Shown one piece after another: positions 15,721-23,547 of a stretch of 32,133 nucleotides of DNA. The position numbers and the translations under genes are program-made. Position 1 is the stretch's first letter. Every line of letters starts with the position of its first letter. The notes under the pieces were generated by a model. It was not told the origin of the DNA. It did no database searches and worked only from the letters and a program-made list of their open reading frames with translations. Origin of the DNA: Lentisphaerota bacterium (lineage in GTDB: Bacteria; Verrucomicrobiota; Kiritimatiellia; RFP12; UBA1067); NCBI GenBank assembly GCA_022839525.1, contig JALHET010000001.1:1-32133 (forward strand), written 5' to 3'.

Positions 15721-15796
15721 CACACAAAGGCTCAAAGGACACAAAGGTTTTTCCATGACCATCCATTCCCCTTCGTGCCCTTCGTGTCTTCGTGTG
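15721..15796 (-). repeat. 27-bp hairpin built from CACGAAGG-type units, G-U compensated on the minus strand
   Basis: Arms 15721-15747 (CACACAAAGGCTCAAAGGAC...) and 15770-15796 (ending CTTCGTGTG). Of 27 positions, 21 pair canonically and 2 mismatch. Four are A-C on the plus strand but G-U on the minus-strand RNA. Each arm is a near-tandem run of 9-nt units (CACAAAGG or CACGAAGG). The minus strand encodes the familiar spurious peptide FTRRHEGHEG. Confidence 0.75.
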
Positions 15797-15812
15797 AAAA
15801 ACAACGTGTTTT

Positions 15813-15835
15813 TTACTGGCCTTATCGGCCGGTAA
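15813..15835 (+). repeat. 9-bp hairpin before the small Cys-rich gene
   Basis: TTACTGGCC (15813-15821) pairs with GGCCGGTAA (15827-15835) with one U-G and loop TTATC. It is not followed by a U tract. It lies 64 bp before the start at 15899 and could belong to that gene's leader. Confidence 0.5.
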
Positions 15836-15898
15836 GGCACTAAAATGCTGTCCCTGACACTGTGGAACCAGTATGCCGATCATCAGGAAAGGAATGAC

Positions 15899-16072
15899 AT
15901 GAGCGAACACACCTGTTCCGGGAACCACAAAGGCCATTTCTGCGTGCTGGCCAGCGCGGCACGCTTCGAGGACATCAAGGCTCTCGCCAAAGACCCCACG
16001 TTCATCTGTTTCAACTGCGGGCGCGTCGCCGACAAAGCGGAAAACCTCTGCAACCCCATGCCGCTGGAGTGA
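15899..16072 (+). CDS. Small Cys-rich protein, probable zinc ribbon
   Basis: A 57-residue protein. ATG 15899 is chosen because AGGAAAGGA lies 6 nt upstream; an upstream in-frame ATG at 15845 lacks one. Cysteines fall in HTCSGNHKGHFC at the N-terminus and in FICFNCGRVADKAENLCNP at the C-terminus; the latter CxxC with a later Cys resembles a treble-clef/zinc-ribbon knuckle. Similar small proteins with an ICFNCGRVA-like motif occur in anaerobes without assigned function. No membrane helix. It converges on mutY with a 13-bp gap. Metal binding is inference. Confidence 0.7.
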   Translation: MSEHTCSGNHKGHFCVLASAARFEDIKALAKDPTFICFNCGRVADKAENLCNPMPLE

Positions 16073-16085
16073 GCGCCCCGGCGGC

Positions 16086-17138
16086 TCACAGCGCGAGCGC
16101 GCGGCGGGTGGCGGTGGTGAGCGGCAGCTCCGACGGCACGGCGAAACGCGCGGGCGGCTGCCGTCCGGCATCGGGGAGTCCTGCGCAAACCGGCACGGCG
16201 TAAACATACAGCAGCAACCTGAAGTGCGAGAACAGGTGGGTCACCGTGCCGAGGGGTTCAGCCCGGAGGGCGGACAGCCCCGTCTGCCGGCTCAAGGCGC
16301 GCAGGGCGTCGCGGCGCGTCGGCGCGCACGTCAGCATCAGGTTCGGCAGTTCCCACAGGCCGCCCAGCAACCCCTCCCCCGTGCGCTGCGTGAAGAGGAC
16401 GCGCCCCGCCGCGTCGCGCGCAAGCGCCGCCACGGCGATGCGCGTCGGCACCTTTTTCCTGGCGGGCTTGGCGGGCAGCTCCGCCTGCCGCCCCCCTCGG
16501 CGGGCCACGCACGCCCGCCGCAGCGGACACGCGGCGCACGCGGGATTGCGCGGCACGCAGAGCGTGGCGCCGAGATCCATCATGGCCTGGTTGAAATCGC
16601 CGGGACGCCGCGACGCGTCGATGTGCGGCTGGAGCCACGCGGCGAGCCGGCGCCGCCCGGCGGGTTTACGGAAATCGTCCCCCCATCCGAGAAAACGCGC
16701 GAACACGCGGATGACGTTGCCGTCAACGACCGGCGCGCTCACGCCGAAGCAGATGCTGGCGATCGCGGCGGCGGTATAGGGCCCTACCCCCGGCAGCCCG
16801 GCCCAGCCCGCCACATCCTGCGGCAGGCGTCCCCCTTGGGCAACAAGCGCCTGCGCGGCTTTATGCAAATTCCGGGCGCGGGTGTAGTAGCCGAGCCCCT
16901 CCCACGCTTTGAGCACGTCCTGCCGGGGCGCGGCGGCCAGGGCGGCGACCGCCGGGAAGGCCGCCATGAAACGCGCGAAATAGCCGCGCACGGTCTCGAC
17001 CTGCGTCTGCTGGAGCATGATCTCGCTCACCCAGACCGCATACGGGTCGGGATGCCCGCGCCACGGCATCTCGCGCTTGTGCGCGTCGTACCAGTCGAGC
17101 AGCCGGCGGTGGAGAGGCTCGGGCATGGGCAGGCTCAA
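16086..17138 (-). CDS. mutY: A/G-specific adenine glycosylase
   Basis: A 350-residue base-excision repair enzyme removing adenine mispaired with 8-oxoguanine. The catalytic Glu lies in SEIMLQQTQV (E39) and the helix-hairpin-helix is LPGVGPYTAAAI (115-126). The catalytic Asp is in VVDGNVIRV (D139). The 4Fe-4S loop is complete: C194-X6-C201-X2-C204-X5-C210. The C-terminal third (about 230-350) is the NUDIX-like 8-oxoG recognition domain (GLLGGLWELPNL, THLFSHFRL). Length is typical. The start overlaps the stop of the upstream acetyltransferase by 4 bp (ATGA), indicating coupled translation. Confidence 0.97.
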   Translation of the reverse strand: MSLPMPEPLHRRLLDWYDAHKREMPWRGHPDPYAVWVSEIMLQQTQVETVRGYFARFMAAFPAVAALAAAPRQDVLKAWEGLGYYTRARNLHKAAQALVAQGGRLPQDVAGWAGLPGVGPYTAAAIASICFGVSAPVVDGNVIRVFARFLGWGDDFRKPAGRRRLAAWLQPHIDASRRPGDFNQAMMDLGATLCVPRNPACAACPLRRACVARRGGRQAELPAKPARKKVPTRIAVAALARDAAGRVLFTQRTGEGLLGGLWELPNLMLTCAPTRRDALRALSRQTGLSALRAEPLGTVTHLFSHFRLLLYVYAVPVCAGLPDAGRQPPARFAVPSELPLTTATRRALAL

Positions 17139-17635
17139 GACGGGCGCACGTCAAGCGCCATGGCGATTTCGGGGCAGGTGAACGGATCGGCGTGCTTGGT
17201 GCAATTGATGCACCCCATGTAGAGCTTGTGCATCACCTGCGTCTTGGGAATGACCTTGAACCCGAGCGACGTGAAAAACTCGGGGGCGAACGTGAGCACG
17301 ATCGCCTGAGACGGCTGGAAACGCTGGATGGATTCGAGGATGTACCTGACGATCCGGGTGCCCATCTGGCGACGGCGGAACGCCTTGTCGACCGCCACCG
17401 ACTGGATCTCCACCGAGGCGCGTTCGGGCTGTCCGATCTCCGGCAGAATCTGCCAGGCGGCACAGCCGACGACGCGGCCCCCGGTCTCGCACACCACGAA
17501 CCGGTCGATGTTCTGGATCACGTCGCCGATGGGCCGCGGGATCAAATCCTCCTGATGGCTGCGGATCAGGTCGAAAATCGCCCTCGCGTCTTTCAGGATT
17601 GCCGGGCGGATCTGAACCTCTGTCTTGTCTTGCAT
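17135..17635 (-). CDS. GNAT N-acetyltransferase, short ArgA-like
   Basis: A 166-residue GNAT-fold protein. RPAILKDARAIFDLI opens the fold, VEIQSVAVDKAFRRRQMGTRIV (about 77-98) carries the acetyl-CoA-binding R/Q-x-x-G-x-G/A loop, and FTSLGFKVIPK is motif B. The C-terminal YMGCINCTKHADPFTCPEIAM resembles the Cys-containing tail of short N-acetylglutamate synthases, so it may provide the first step of arginine synthesis; no other arg gene is nearby. It has no close Shine-Dalgarno; the start lies 10 nt after a predicted -10 box, compatible with a near-leaderless mRNA. mutY overlaps its stop by 4 bp. Confidence 0.8.
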   Translation of the reverse strand: MQDKTEVQIRPAILKDARAIFDLIRSHQEDLIPRPIGDVIQNIDRFVVCETGGRVVGCAAWQILPEIGQPERASVEIQSVAVDKAFRRRQMGTRIVRYILESIQRFQPSQAIVLTFAPEFFTSLGFKVIPKTQVMHKLYMGCINCTKHADPFTCPEIAMALDVRPS

Positions 17636-17645
17636 AAGTCGGAAT

Positions 17646-17674
17646 ACGATACCGTTTCAGGAACCTCCGCTCAA
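17646..17674 (-). promoter_or_regulatory. Predicted promoter for the acetyltransferase-mutY unit
   Basis: Minus strand TTGAGC (17674-17669), a 17-bp spacer and TATCGT (17651-17646), then 10 nt to the ATG at 17635. The leader would be only a few nucleotides. Confidence 0.4.
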
Positions 17675-17703
17675 GGAGAAACACCCCGCCGCCCCCCCTT
17701 TTT

Positions 17704-18465
17704 TCACGGGTAATTCTGCCCCGCCGGCCGGATCATGATCTCGTTGACGCTGATGTGCGGCGGCAGCGCAAGCAGCCATGAAATCCCGTCCGCGATCGCC
17801 TGCGGCTCCAGCAGTTTCCCGAAGTGGGCAATGCTGTTACCGAAGTTCTCGGCGGTATACCCCGCGACCTCCTGAAACCCGCTGACCACGATCCCGGGCA
17901 TCACGAGCGAGACGCGCACGCCCTTGCGGCACACCTCCTGCCGCAGCGCCTCCGTGATCGCGCCCACCGCAAACTTGCTTGACCCGTAGAACCCGCTGAA
18001 CGGCGAGATGTGGCGTCCCACGACCGACCCAACCACCACGATGTCGCCCTTTCCGCGTCCGCCCAGATAATTCCCCATCCGGCGCATCAGCCGCGCCGCG
18101 CCCAGCACGTTCACCCGGTAGAGATCCTCCCACTGGGCCTCGTCGCTGTTGAGGATGCCGCCAGCCAGCCCGCGCCCCGCATTCACCACCGCAATATCGA
18201 CCGCACCCCCGCCCCCGTCCCACGCGAGTGCCCGTTCCAGCAGGGCGTCGACGTCTTCTTTCCGCCCGGCGTCCCCCGCCACCGCCAGCGCCTTGCCGCC
18301 GAGAGCCGCGATTTCCGCGGCGGCCTCATCCAGCCGCTCTTGCCGGCGGGCGTGAAGCACCACCGCCGCGCCCTCCCGCGCCAAGGTCAGGGCGGTCGCA
18401 CGCCCGATCCCGGAGCTCGCGCCCGTCACGATCGCCGTCTTTCCGGAAAGTCTTTGGTTTGCCAT
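17704..18465 (-). CDS. Short-chain dehydrogenase/reductase
   Basis: A 253-residue classical SDR. ATG 18465 is preferred over 18498 because GGAGGAGGACAG directly precedes it. The cofactor motif TGASSGIG is at 14-21, NAG is in VVNAGRG, the catalytic Ser lies in [12 protein letters not shown] and YxxxK in [16 protein letters not shown] follows as in NAD(P)-dependent ketone/alcohol oxidoreductases. HARRQER after the second strand suggests NADPH preference (Arg near the adenosine ribose), which is inference. The physiological substrate is unknown. It is a single gene with a 239-nt spacer to the divergent-side acetyl-CoA-type gene replaced here by a response regulator on the other strand 170 bp away. 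Confidence 0.9.
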   Translation of the reverse strand: MANQRLSGKTAIVTGASSGIGRATALTLAREGAAVVLHARRQERLDEAAAEIAALGGKALAVAGDAGRKEDVDALLERALAWDGGGGAVDIAVVNAGRGLAGGILNSDEAQWEDLYRVNVLGAARLMRRMGNYLGGRGKGDIVVVGSVVGRHISPFSGFYGSSKFAVGAITEALRQEVCRKGVRVSLVMPGIVVSGFQEVAGYTAENFGNSIAHFGKLLEPQAIADGISWLLALPPHISVNEIMIRPAGQNYP

Positions 18466-18546
18466 CTGTCCTCCTCCACCGCTTGTTGTCGCACGCATGT
18501 TTCAATCATCGGAGGATATCCGGAAAAAGTCAACGGTCTTCATGGC

Positions 18547-18575
18547 TTGAACAAGCGCGCGGGCTTTGCTACGCT
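18547..18575 (+). promoter_or_regulatory. Weak predicted promoter for the response regulator
   Basis: TTGAAC (18547-18552), a 17-bp spacer and TACGCT (18570-18575), about 60 nt before the start codon. The -10 match is poor (three of six). Confidence 0.3.
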
Positions 18576-18635
18576 CCGAAATACCGGTCTCCCGCTGGCG
18601 GTGTTCGCGCGGGGAACCGGCACGGATGAAGGCCG

Positions 18636-19307
18636 ATGGCGATTCATGTGATAGTTGTGGAAGACGACAGCCGGTTACGGTCGGGGCTTGTGGAAATCAT
18701 CAACAGCGACCCCGGGTGCGCGTGTGTCGGTTCCTTCGGTTCGGGCGAGGACGCGCTGGCCAAGGCGCCTGCGTTAAAGCCCCAGGTCGCCGTGATGGAC
18801 ATCAACCTGCCGGGCATGGACGGCATCGAGTGCGTGCGCCAGCTCTCCGAAAGGATGCCCGCCCTGCAGATCGTGATGCTCACGGTGTACCAGGACACCA
18901 ACAACCTCTTCCGCGCGCTCGCGGCCGGCGCCCACGGCTATCTGGTGAAGCCCGCGCGGGCGCGGGACCTGTTGGCCGCGATCCGCGACATCCACCGCGG
19001 CGGCGCGCCCATGACCAGCGCGCTGGCCCGCAAAGTCGTGGACGCCTTCCGCGGCCAGCCGCCCCTCGCGCGCCCGCCGGCCAACGCGGCCCAGCCCGCG
19101 TTCAGCGCTTCGGACGAGTTGGCCGCACGCGAAAAAGAGGTTCTGGACCTGTTGGCGCAGGGCTTCTCTTACAAGGAGATCGCCGACAAGCTGAATGTGG
19201 CGTTCGCGACCGTGCACACGTATGTGCTGCGGATTTACAAGAAACTCCACGTGCGTTCCAAGAATGCCGCCGTGGCGCGGTGGCTCGGATACCAGCCGGG
19301 CGAGTGA
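18636..19307 (+). CDS. NarL/FixJ-family response regulator
   Basis: A 223-residue two-component regulator. The receiver domain (1-120) has the acidic pair VVEDD (E9, D10, D11), phosphoacceptor D55 in VAVMDINLPGMDG, T82 in MLTVYQD and K104 in YLVKPA. A linker rich in Pro/Ala (about 130-160) leads to a LuxR-type helix-turn-helix (LAAREKEVLDLLAQGFSYKEIADKLNVAFATVHTYV, about 160-200), ending KLHVRSKNAAVARW. No histidine kinase is in the window, so the partner is elsewhere. It is followed 13 bp later by a Tat-exported oxidoreductase, probably co-transcribed. Confidence 0.95.
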   Translation: MAIHVIVVEDDSRLRSGLVEIINSDPGCACVGSFGSGEDALAKAPALKPQVAVMDINLPGMDGIECVRQLSERMPALQIVMLTVYQDTNNLFRALAAGAHGYLVKPARARDLLAAIRDIHRGGAPMTSALARKVVDAFRGQPPLARPPANAAQPAFSASDELAAREKEVLDLLAQGFSYKEIADKLNVAFATVHTYVLRIYKKLHVRSKNAAVARWLGYQPGE

Positions 19308-19320
19308 AAGGGCGGATACG

Positions 19321-20577
19321 ATGAAACCGGTTGCCTCTGTCGGACGGCGCGAGTTTATGCGCCTGGCCCACGCGGGAATGGCGGCGCTGCCGTTCGCGGC
19401 GCGGCGCGCGGACGGGCAGGAGCCTGTGCAGCCCCCCGCGCAGGAACCGCGGCACACGTATGGCCGGAAGGTCAAACTCGGCCTGGTCGGCTGCGGCGGA
19501 AGAGGCTCGTGGATCTGCAACCTGTTCGCGTCGAACGGGGGGTTCGCCTTTACGGCCGTGGCGGATTATTTCCCGGAGCGCGCCGCGCGGGTCGGCGCCC
19601 AACTGGGTGTGCCGGAGGCACACTGCTTCTCCGGTCTGGAGGGGTACCGGCGGCTGATGGCCTCCGGCGTCGAGGCGGTTGTGCTGCAGACGCCCCCGTA
19701 CTTCTTTCCGTTTCACGCTGCGGCGGCGCTGGACGCCGGGCTGCACATCTATATGGCCAAGCCGGTGGCGGTCGACATCCCGGGCACCGTCGCGATCCGG
19801 CGCCTCGCGGCACGCGCGACGGAACAGAAGCGCGTTTTCCAGGCCGATTATCAGTTGCCGCGCGACCCGGTGAACCAAGAGGTGGCCAACCGGATCCGCG
19901 CGGGCGCCCTCGGCAAGCTCCAGACCGTCTTTTCCTCCGGCTGGGCGGGCGGCAACGGGTACCAGGACCCGCCCCGCGAGAAGAGCGCCGGAAACCGGCT
20001 GAAAGATCTGGTCTGGTGCAACGACGTGGCGCTGGGCGGCGACTATATCGTGCATTACGACGTCCACATCATCGACGCGGTCGTCTGGGCGCTGGGCAAA
20101 GTGCCGGTGTCGGCGATGGGCGCATCGGCCGCGTTCCGGCCTTCGGTTCACGGCGACGCGCGCGACTCCAGCACCGTGGTCTACCTGTTCGACGACGGCA
20201 CGGCCTGGTGCCACCAGGGGATTCTCGGGACATACCACGACTGGCTGAAAGCCGGGCGCCTGACCGCCTCGCTGCAAGGCACACAGGCGGCAGCCTGCCT
20301 CTCCTATGCCGGCAAAGCCTATATGCGCGGCGGCCCCCGGCATTTCGGAGGGGGCGTTCCCAACCCCGAGGCGAGCGTGCGGACCAACATCGACGAGTTC
20401 CGGCAGTCCATCGAAGCCGCCGATTACTCGAACACGCAGGTGACCCGCGCGGCCGACAGCAATTTGGCGGCCATCCTCGGACGCGAGGCCGCGGCGCGGC
20501 GCACCCTCGTGACCCTCGACGCCCTGCTGCGCGAGAACCGCGCGTTGCAGCCGGATTTAAGCGGGCTGAACGCCTGA
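19321..20577 (+). CDS. Gfo/Idh/MocA family oxidoreductase with Tat signal
   Basis: A 418-residue protein from ATG 19321, chosen because the product then begins MKPVASVGRREFMRLAHAG, a twin-arginine leader; the longer frame runs into the response-regulator gene. The Rossmann start is VKLGLVGCGGRGSW (about 44-57), and the cofactor motif is MAKPVAVD, with AKP in place of EKP. Mid-domain segments (DYQLPRDPVNQEVANRI, YIVHYDVHIIDAVVWALG) are as in secreted PVC members. The substrate is unknown. It shares a likely transcript with the response regulator and converges on the alkaline phosphatase gene with a 9-bp gap. Confidence 0.9.
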   Translation: MKPVASVGRREFMRLAHAGMAALPFAARRADGQEPVQPPAQEPRHTYGRKVKLGLVGCGGRGSWICNLFASNGGFAFTAVADYFPERAARVGAQLGVPEAHCFSGLEGYRRLMASGVEAVVLQTPPYFFPFHAAAALDAGLHIYMAKPVAVDIPGTVAIRRLAARATEQKRVFQADYQLPRDPVNQEVANRIRAGALGKLQTVFSSGWAGGNGYQDPPREKSAGNRLKDLVWCNDVALGGDYIVHYDVHIIDAVVWALGKVPVSAMGASAAFRPSVHGDARDSSTVVYLFDDGTAWCHQGILGTYHDWLKAGRLTASLQGTQAAACLSYAGKAYMRGGPRHFGGGVPNPEASVRTNIDEFRQSIEAADYSNTQVTRAADSNLAAILGREAAARRTLVTLDALLRENRALQPDLSGLNA

Positions 20578-20586
20578 TCCCCTGTC

Positions 20587-22392
20587 TCACTTTTCCGGCG
20601 CGCCGGGGGGCGGCATGGAAAGACGCCAGAGTTGCGCGATGTTCTTCGCGATACCGGTGTTGTCCATGGTTTTGCCGAAAAGAGCAGAGCCGGGGCCGAA
20701 AGCGTAAAGCGGCACCAAGGCGGCCGTATGGTTGGTCGTGGTGTAACGGATATCGACCTGCCCCGGAACCTTCGCGCACGGCGCGCACTCCAACCCGCCC
20801 GTCTCGTGATCCGCAGTGACCAGAACCAGCGTTTCCCCGTTTTTCAGCGCGAACTCAACCGCGCGTTTTACCGCCCAGTCGACCTGAAGCGTGCCGCGCA
20901 CGGTCATTTCCGGATTGTTGCTGTGACCGCCCGCGTCCGTGATGGTACATTCCAGCATCAGCATAAAGCCCGACGCATTCCGCGACAGCCGGTTCACAGC
21001 CGTGCCGAGAAGTTCCGCGAGGCAACGCTCGTCGTCCAGCGTCCCGCAGGCCATGAACCCGATGACACGCTTCTCCGCCGGCGCGCGGGCAAACGCTTCC
21101 GGATTCTCGGCCAGCACATACCCTGCCTTGCCCATTTCCTCCACCAGGTTCCGGTTGTCCACGCGCAGCCCGCCCGCGTCCTTGGCCAGAAACCACGGCG
21201 CGCTGTTGTGGTTCCCGATCAAGATGCCGTACCCGCACGCCGACGCCATCAGGGAAATGTCCGACGCATCACCGCGCCGCGGGACATGCGCGTAAAACGA
21301 GGACGGCGTTGCGCCGCAGATGGCGTCGGAGGTGATGATCCCCGCGGCACGCCCCTCGCGGTGCGCCTGCTCCATCACCGACACGAGACGGCGCTGGTCG
21401 GGATCCATACCCACCATTCCGTTGTTTGTCTTGTATCCCGTCGCGATCGCCGTGCCGGATGCCGCCGAGTCCGTCACCTCCGCATTCGCCGCACGGGTGA
21501 CGCAGCGTCCGGAAACCGGAAGCTGCTGCATGACCAGACGCGACTCTGCCTTGTGCTGGTAGAGGGAGGTGAGCTTCTGCGCGCCCGCGCCCATTCCGTC
21601 CCCGATGATCAGGATGATGTTCTTCGGAGGCCGGGCGTCCGTCGCCTTCGGCAGCGGGGTTTCAAAAGGCGCGGGCGCCTCATACGTCTTCGTCAACATG
21701 ACGTTGGGGCGGATCGACGCCAAGGCAACGTCCTCCCCAACCGTGGCGGCAACGACCATCCACGCGCTTTCGCGAGCCTCAAACCGCAAGGCTTTGAGGG
21801 GTTTCTTTTCAAGCGCAAACCGCGAGACGAAGAGCGAAACCTGAGTGTTGTTGTTGTACGCGGTCCAGCCCCGCGCCGCATTTGTGTAGCTGGCGGAACT
21901 CGACCAGTCGGCCACATCCTGGCCACAGCGCACGGGATATTCCGAAACGCCGCCGTCCGCATAGTCAACCCGCAGGACGCCCGTCTGCTTGAGCTCCTTG
22001 GCGGGCGGGCACCAGGCGGCCGCATGCATCAGATACAGGTAAGCGCCGCTGACCCCGGCGACAGGCACCTCTGCTTGGGCCGGAAGATACGGGCGTTTCG
22101 GCCCCCCCAGAACTACGCAGGTTTTCCCGGGATGCGCTGTTTCGTCGAGAATCTCGAAGGGCACGCGCGACGCCGTCAGCCGTCCGGGTTTGATCACATG
22201 CAGGTCGTTCCCGCCCAGATCAATCCACCCCCCCTGCCGATCCCCCTCCGTGGTATCGGTAAACCCTGTGTTGGCGCCCCCAGCCAGCGGCAAGGGGATG
22301 AACTCCGCCGCACCGGACGCCATGGCGGACACGAGCAAGACGGAGGCAGCAAAACCGTTAACGGCAAACCGGCAAACATCACGAAACGACAT
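20587..22392 (-). CDS. Alkaline phosphatase with N-terminal accessory domain
   Basis: A 601-residue secreted phosphomonoesterase. A signal peptide (about 1-28, ending ASGAA) is followed by about 220 residues of beta-rich sequence of unknown function. The PhoA-type catalytic domain starts near 255. Metal-site IGDGMGAGAQ, nucleophile S309 in EVTDSAASGTA, the TITDAGGHSNN metal segment and VTADHETGG are all present. It liberates phosphate from organic esters outside the cytoplasm; two or three metal ions are expected from the family. AAAGG precedes the start. PhoA proteins are usually about 450 residues, so the N-terminal extension is the oddity. Confidence 0.92.
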   Translation of the reverse strand: MSFRDVCRFAVNGFAASVLLVSAMASGAAEFIPLPLAGGANTGFTDTTEGDRQGGWIDLGGNDLHVIKPGRLTASRVPFEILDETAHPGKTCVVLGGPKRPYLPAQAEVPVAGVSGAYLYLMHAAAWCPPAKELKQTGVLRVDYADGGVSEYPVRCGQDVADWSSSASYTNAARGWTAYNNNTQVSLFVSRFALEKKPLKALRFEARESAWMVVAATVGEDVALASIRPNVMLTKTYEAPAPFETPLPKATDARPPKNIILIIGDGMGAGAQKLTSLYQHKAESRLVMQQLPVSGRCVTRAANAEVTDSAASGTAIATGYKTNNGMVGMDPDQRRLVSVMEQAHREGRAAGIITSDAICGATPSSFYAHVPRRGDASDISLMASACGYGILIGNHNSAPWFLAKDAGGLRVDNRNLVEEMGKAGYVLAENPEAFARAPAEKRVIGFMACGTLDDERCLAELLGTAVNRLSRNASGFMLMLECTITDAGGHSNNPEMTVRGTLQVDWAVKRAVEFALKNGETLVLVTADHETGGLECAPCAKVPGQVDIRYTTTNHTAALVPLYAFGPGSALFGKTMDNTGIAKNIAQLWRLSMPPPGAPEK

Positions 22393-22545
22393 ACAGGAAC
22401 CTTTCTTTTTTTCCCTTTTTCAGGAAGGGCTTCTAACGGATACTACCCCAAAAACGTATTGGCCGCATTATACGGCTCAGGGCAGGTTCCGCACAAGGCA
22501 GAAACCCCGCCCAACCATTTTCGAACCCGGTGGGCTACCAACCTG

Positions 22546-22574
22546 TTGGCCGAGTCGGCGCGGTATGATATATA
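22546..22574 (+). promoter_or_regulatory. Predicted promoter upstream of the small ORF and FAA hydrolase
   Basis: TTGGCC (22546-22551), a 17-bp spacer and TATATA (22569-22574). It predicts a transcript start near 22581 and a 19-nt leader before the small ORF at 22600. Confidence 0.35.
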
Positions 22575-22599
22575 GTAATACCGGAACCAGAAGGTGCCT

Positions 22600-22704
22600 A
22601 TGAGTGTCGCGAAAGCGGGTGACGTTGGGTATGGAGAACGAAACCCCATGACAAACCCATACGCACCCTTCAACACATTCGTCAAAGACTTGGGCAGAAC
22701 CTGA
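22600..22704 (+). CDS. Possible 34-residue upstream ORF coupled to the FAA hydrolase
   Basis: ATG 22600 has AGAAGG 5 nt upstream. The 34-residue product starts MSVAKAGDVGYGERNP and ends NTFVKDLGRT; no family is recognised. It stops at 22704, 4 nt before the hydrolase ATG, whose own ribosome-binding site is weak, so it could serve as a translational-coupling leader. It may equally be fortuitous. The rest of 22393-22599 holds the two divergent leaders and a candidate promoter only. Confidence 0.35.
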   Translation: MSVAKAGDVGYGERNPMTNPYAPFNTFVKDLGRT

Positions 22705-22708
22705 CATC

Positions 22709-23515
22709 ATGAAAATTATCCGTTTCCTCACAGGCACGTCCGCCACGCCGCTCACCGGTATCCTGCACGGCGACGGATCCGCCGAACCGATCGTCGGGGA
22801 TCTTTTCGGCGCATGGAAGCCCACCGGACGACGCGAACGCATCGCCAAGTTGCTCGCCCCGCTCCAGCCCCCCGTGATCCTCGCAATCGGCCTTAATTTC
22901 CGCGCGCACGCGCTGGAGACGCGGCAGCCCATCCCCGAGTTCCCGGTGCTGTTCATGAAAAGCCCGTGGGTCACGCAGAACCCCGGCGACCCGATTGTCA
23001 TTCCCACCCGTCTGGCGAGCACCAAAGTGGACTACGAGGCCGAACTGGTCGTGATCCTCGGAAAAACCTGCAAGAACGCGACGCGCGGGAACGCGCTTGA
23101 CCATGTGCTCGGCTACACCTGCGGCAACGATGTCACCGCGCGCGACTGGCAGAAGAGCTTCGGCGGAAACCAGTGGTGCCGCGGCAAGTCGTTCGACACC
23201 TTCGCGCCGCTCGGCCCCTGCATCGTGACGAAGGACGAGATCCCTGACCCGCAAACGCTCACGCTGAAAGCGATCGTGAACGGCGAAGTGCGGCAATGCT
23301 CCAGCACGGCGGACCACATCTTCAGCGTGGCCGACCTGATCGTTTTCCTGAGCGGCAGCACCACGCTGCCGGCGGGCACGGCCATCTTCACGGGCACGCC
23401 TTCCGGCGCGGGCTTCGCCCGCACGCCGCCCGTCTACCTCGCCCCCGGCGACAGTGTCACCGTATCCATCGGCGGCATCGGCGAACTCACCAACCCGGTG
23501 ATCCGCGAACCCTGA
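22709..23515 (+). CDS. Fumarylacetoacetate hydrolase family protein
   Basis: A 268-residue cytoplasmic metalloenzyme of the FAA hydrolase fold, which acts on 2-oxo or acylpyruvate-type acids by C-C hydrolysis, decarboxylation or dehydration. The metal-binding signature is VDYEAELVVILGK, followed by GYTCGNDVTARDWQ and the lid segment GKSFDTFAPLGP. TGTPSGAGFARTPPVYLAPGD matches the conserved late motif. An N-terminal cap of about 60 residues is present. The specific substrate cannot be told from sequence; a sugar-acid degradation role would fit the polysaccharide-degrading context. It converges on obgE with a 32-bp gap. Confidence 0.92.
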   Translation: MKIIRFLTGTSATPLTGILHGDGSAEPIVGDLFGAWKPTGRRERIAKLLAPLQPPVILAIGLNFRAHALETRQPIPEFPVLFMKSPWVTQNPGDPIVIPTRLASTKVDYEAELVVILGKTCKNATRGNALDHVLGYTCGNDVTARDWQKSFGGNQWCRGKSFDTFAPLGPCIVTKDEIPDPQTLTLKAIVNGEVRQCSSTADHIFSVADLIVFLSGSTTLPAGTAIFTGTPSGAGFARTPPVYLAPGDSVTVSIGGIGELTNPVIREP

Positions 23516-23547
23516 CCATGCGGCGGAGTGGTCACCCGCCCCCGCTT

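Larger units (their letters stand above)
15276..15898. other. Hairpin-rich 620-bp spacer without convincing genes
   Basis: No plausible gene; ORFs here are short and repeat-derived. It holds GAAC/CAAC-rich sequence (15387-15414, GAACGCCCAACGTCGAACAC...), a perfect 10-bp hairpin (15469-15493), GCGGGC-GAA-GCCCGC (15691-15705), a 27-bp imperfect hairpin (15721-15796) and TTACTGGCC/GGCCGGTAA (15813-15835). The ATPase promoter should lie at the left end; TATATC on the minus strand near 15330 is a candidate -10 without a good -35. Confidence 0.6.

Noticed and set aside
15721..15796. CRISPR-like repeats
   Set aside because: The repeated 9-nt units are adjacent and imperfect with no spacers; they form one hairpin.
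15634..15840. 68-codon minus-strand frame containing FTRRHEGHEG
   Set aside because: The peptide is translated from the CACGAAGG repeat hairpin; such frames recur as spurious proteins.
20632..22575. 647-codon open frame on the plus strand
   Set aside because: Antisense to the alkaline phosphatase; Arg/His-rich composition typical of shadow frames.
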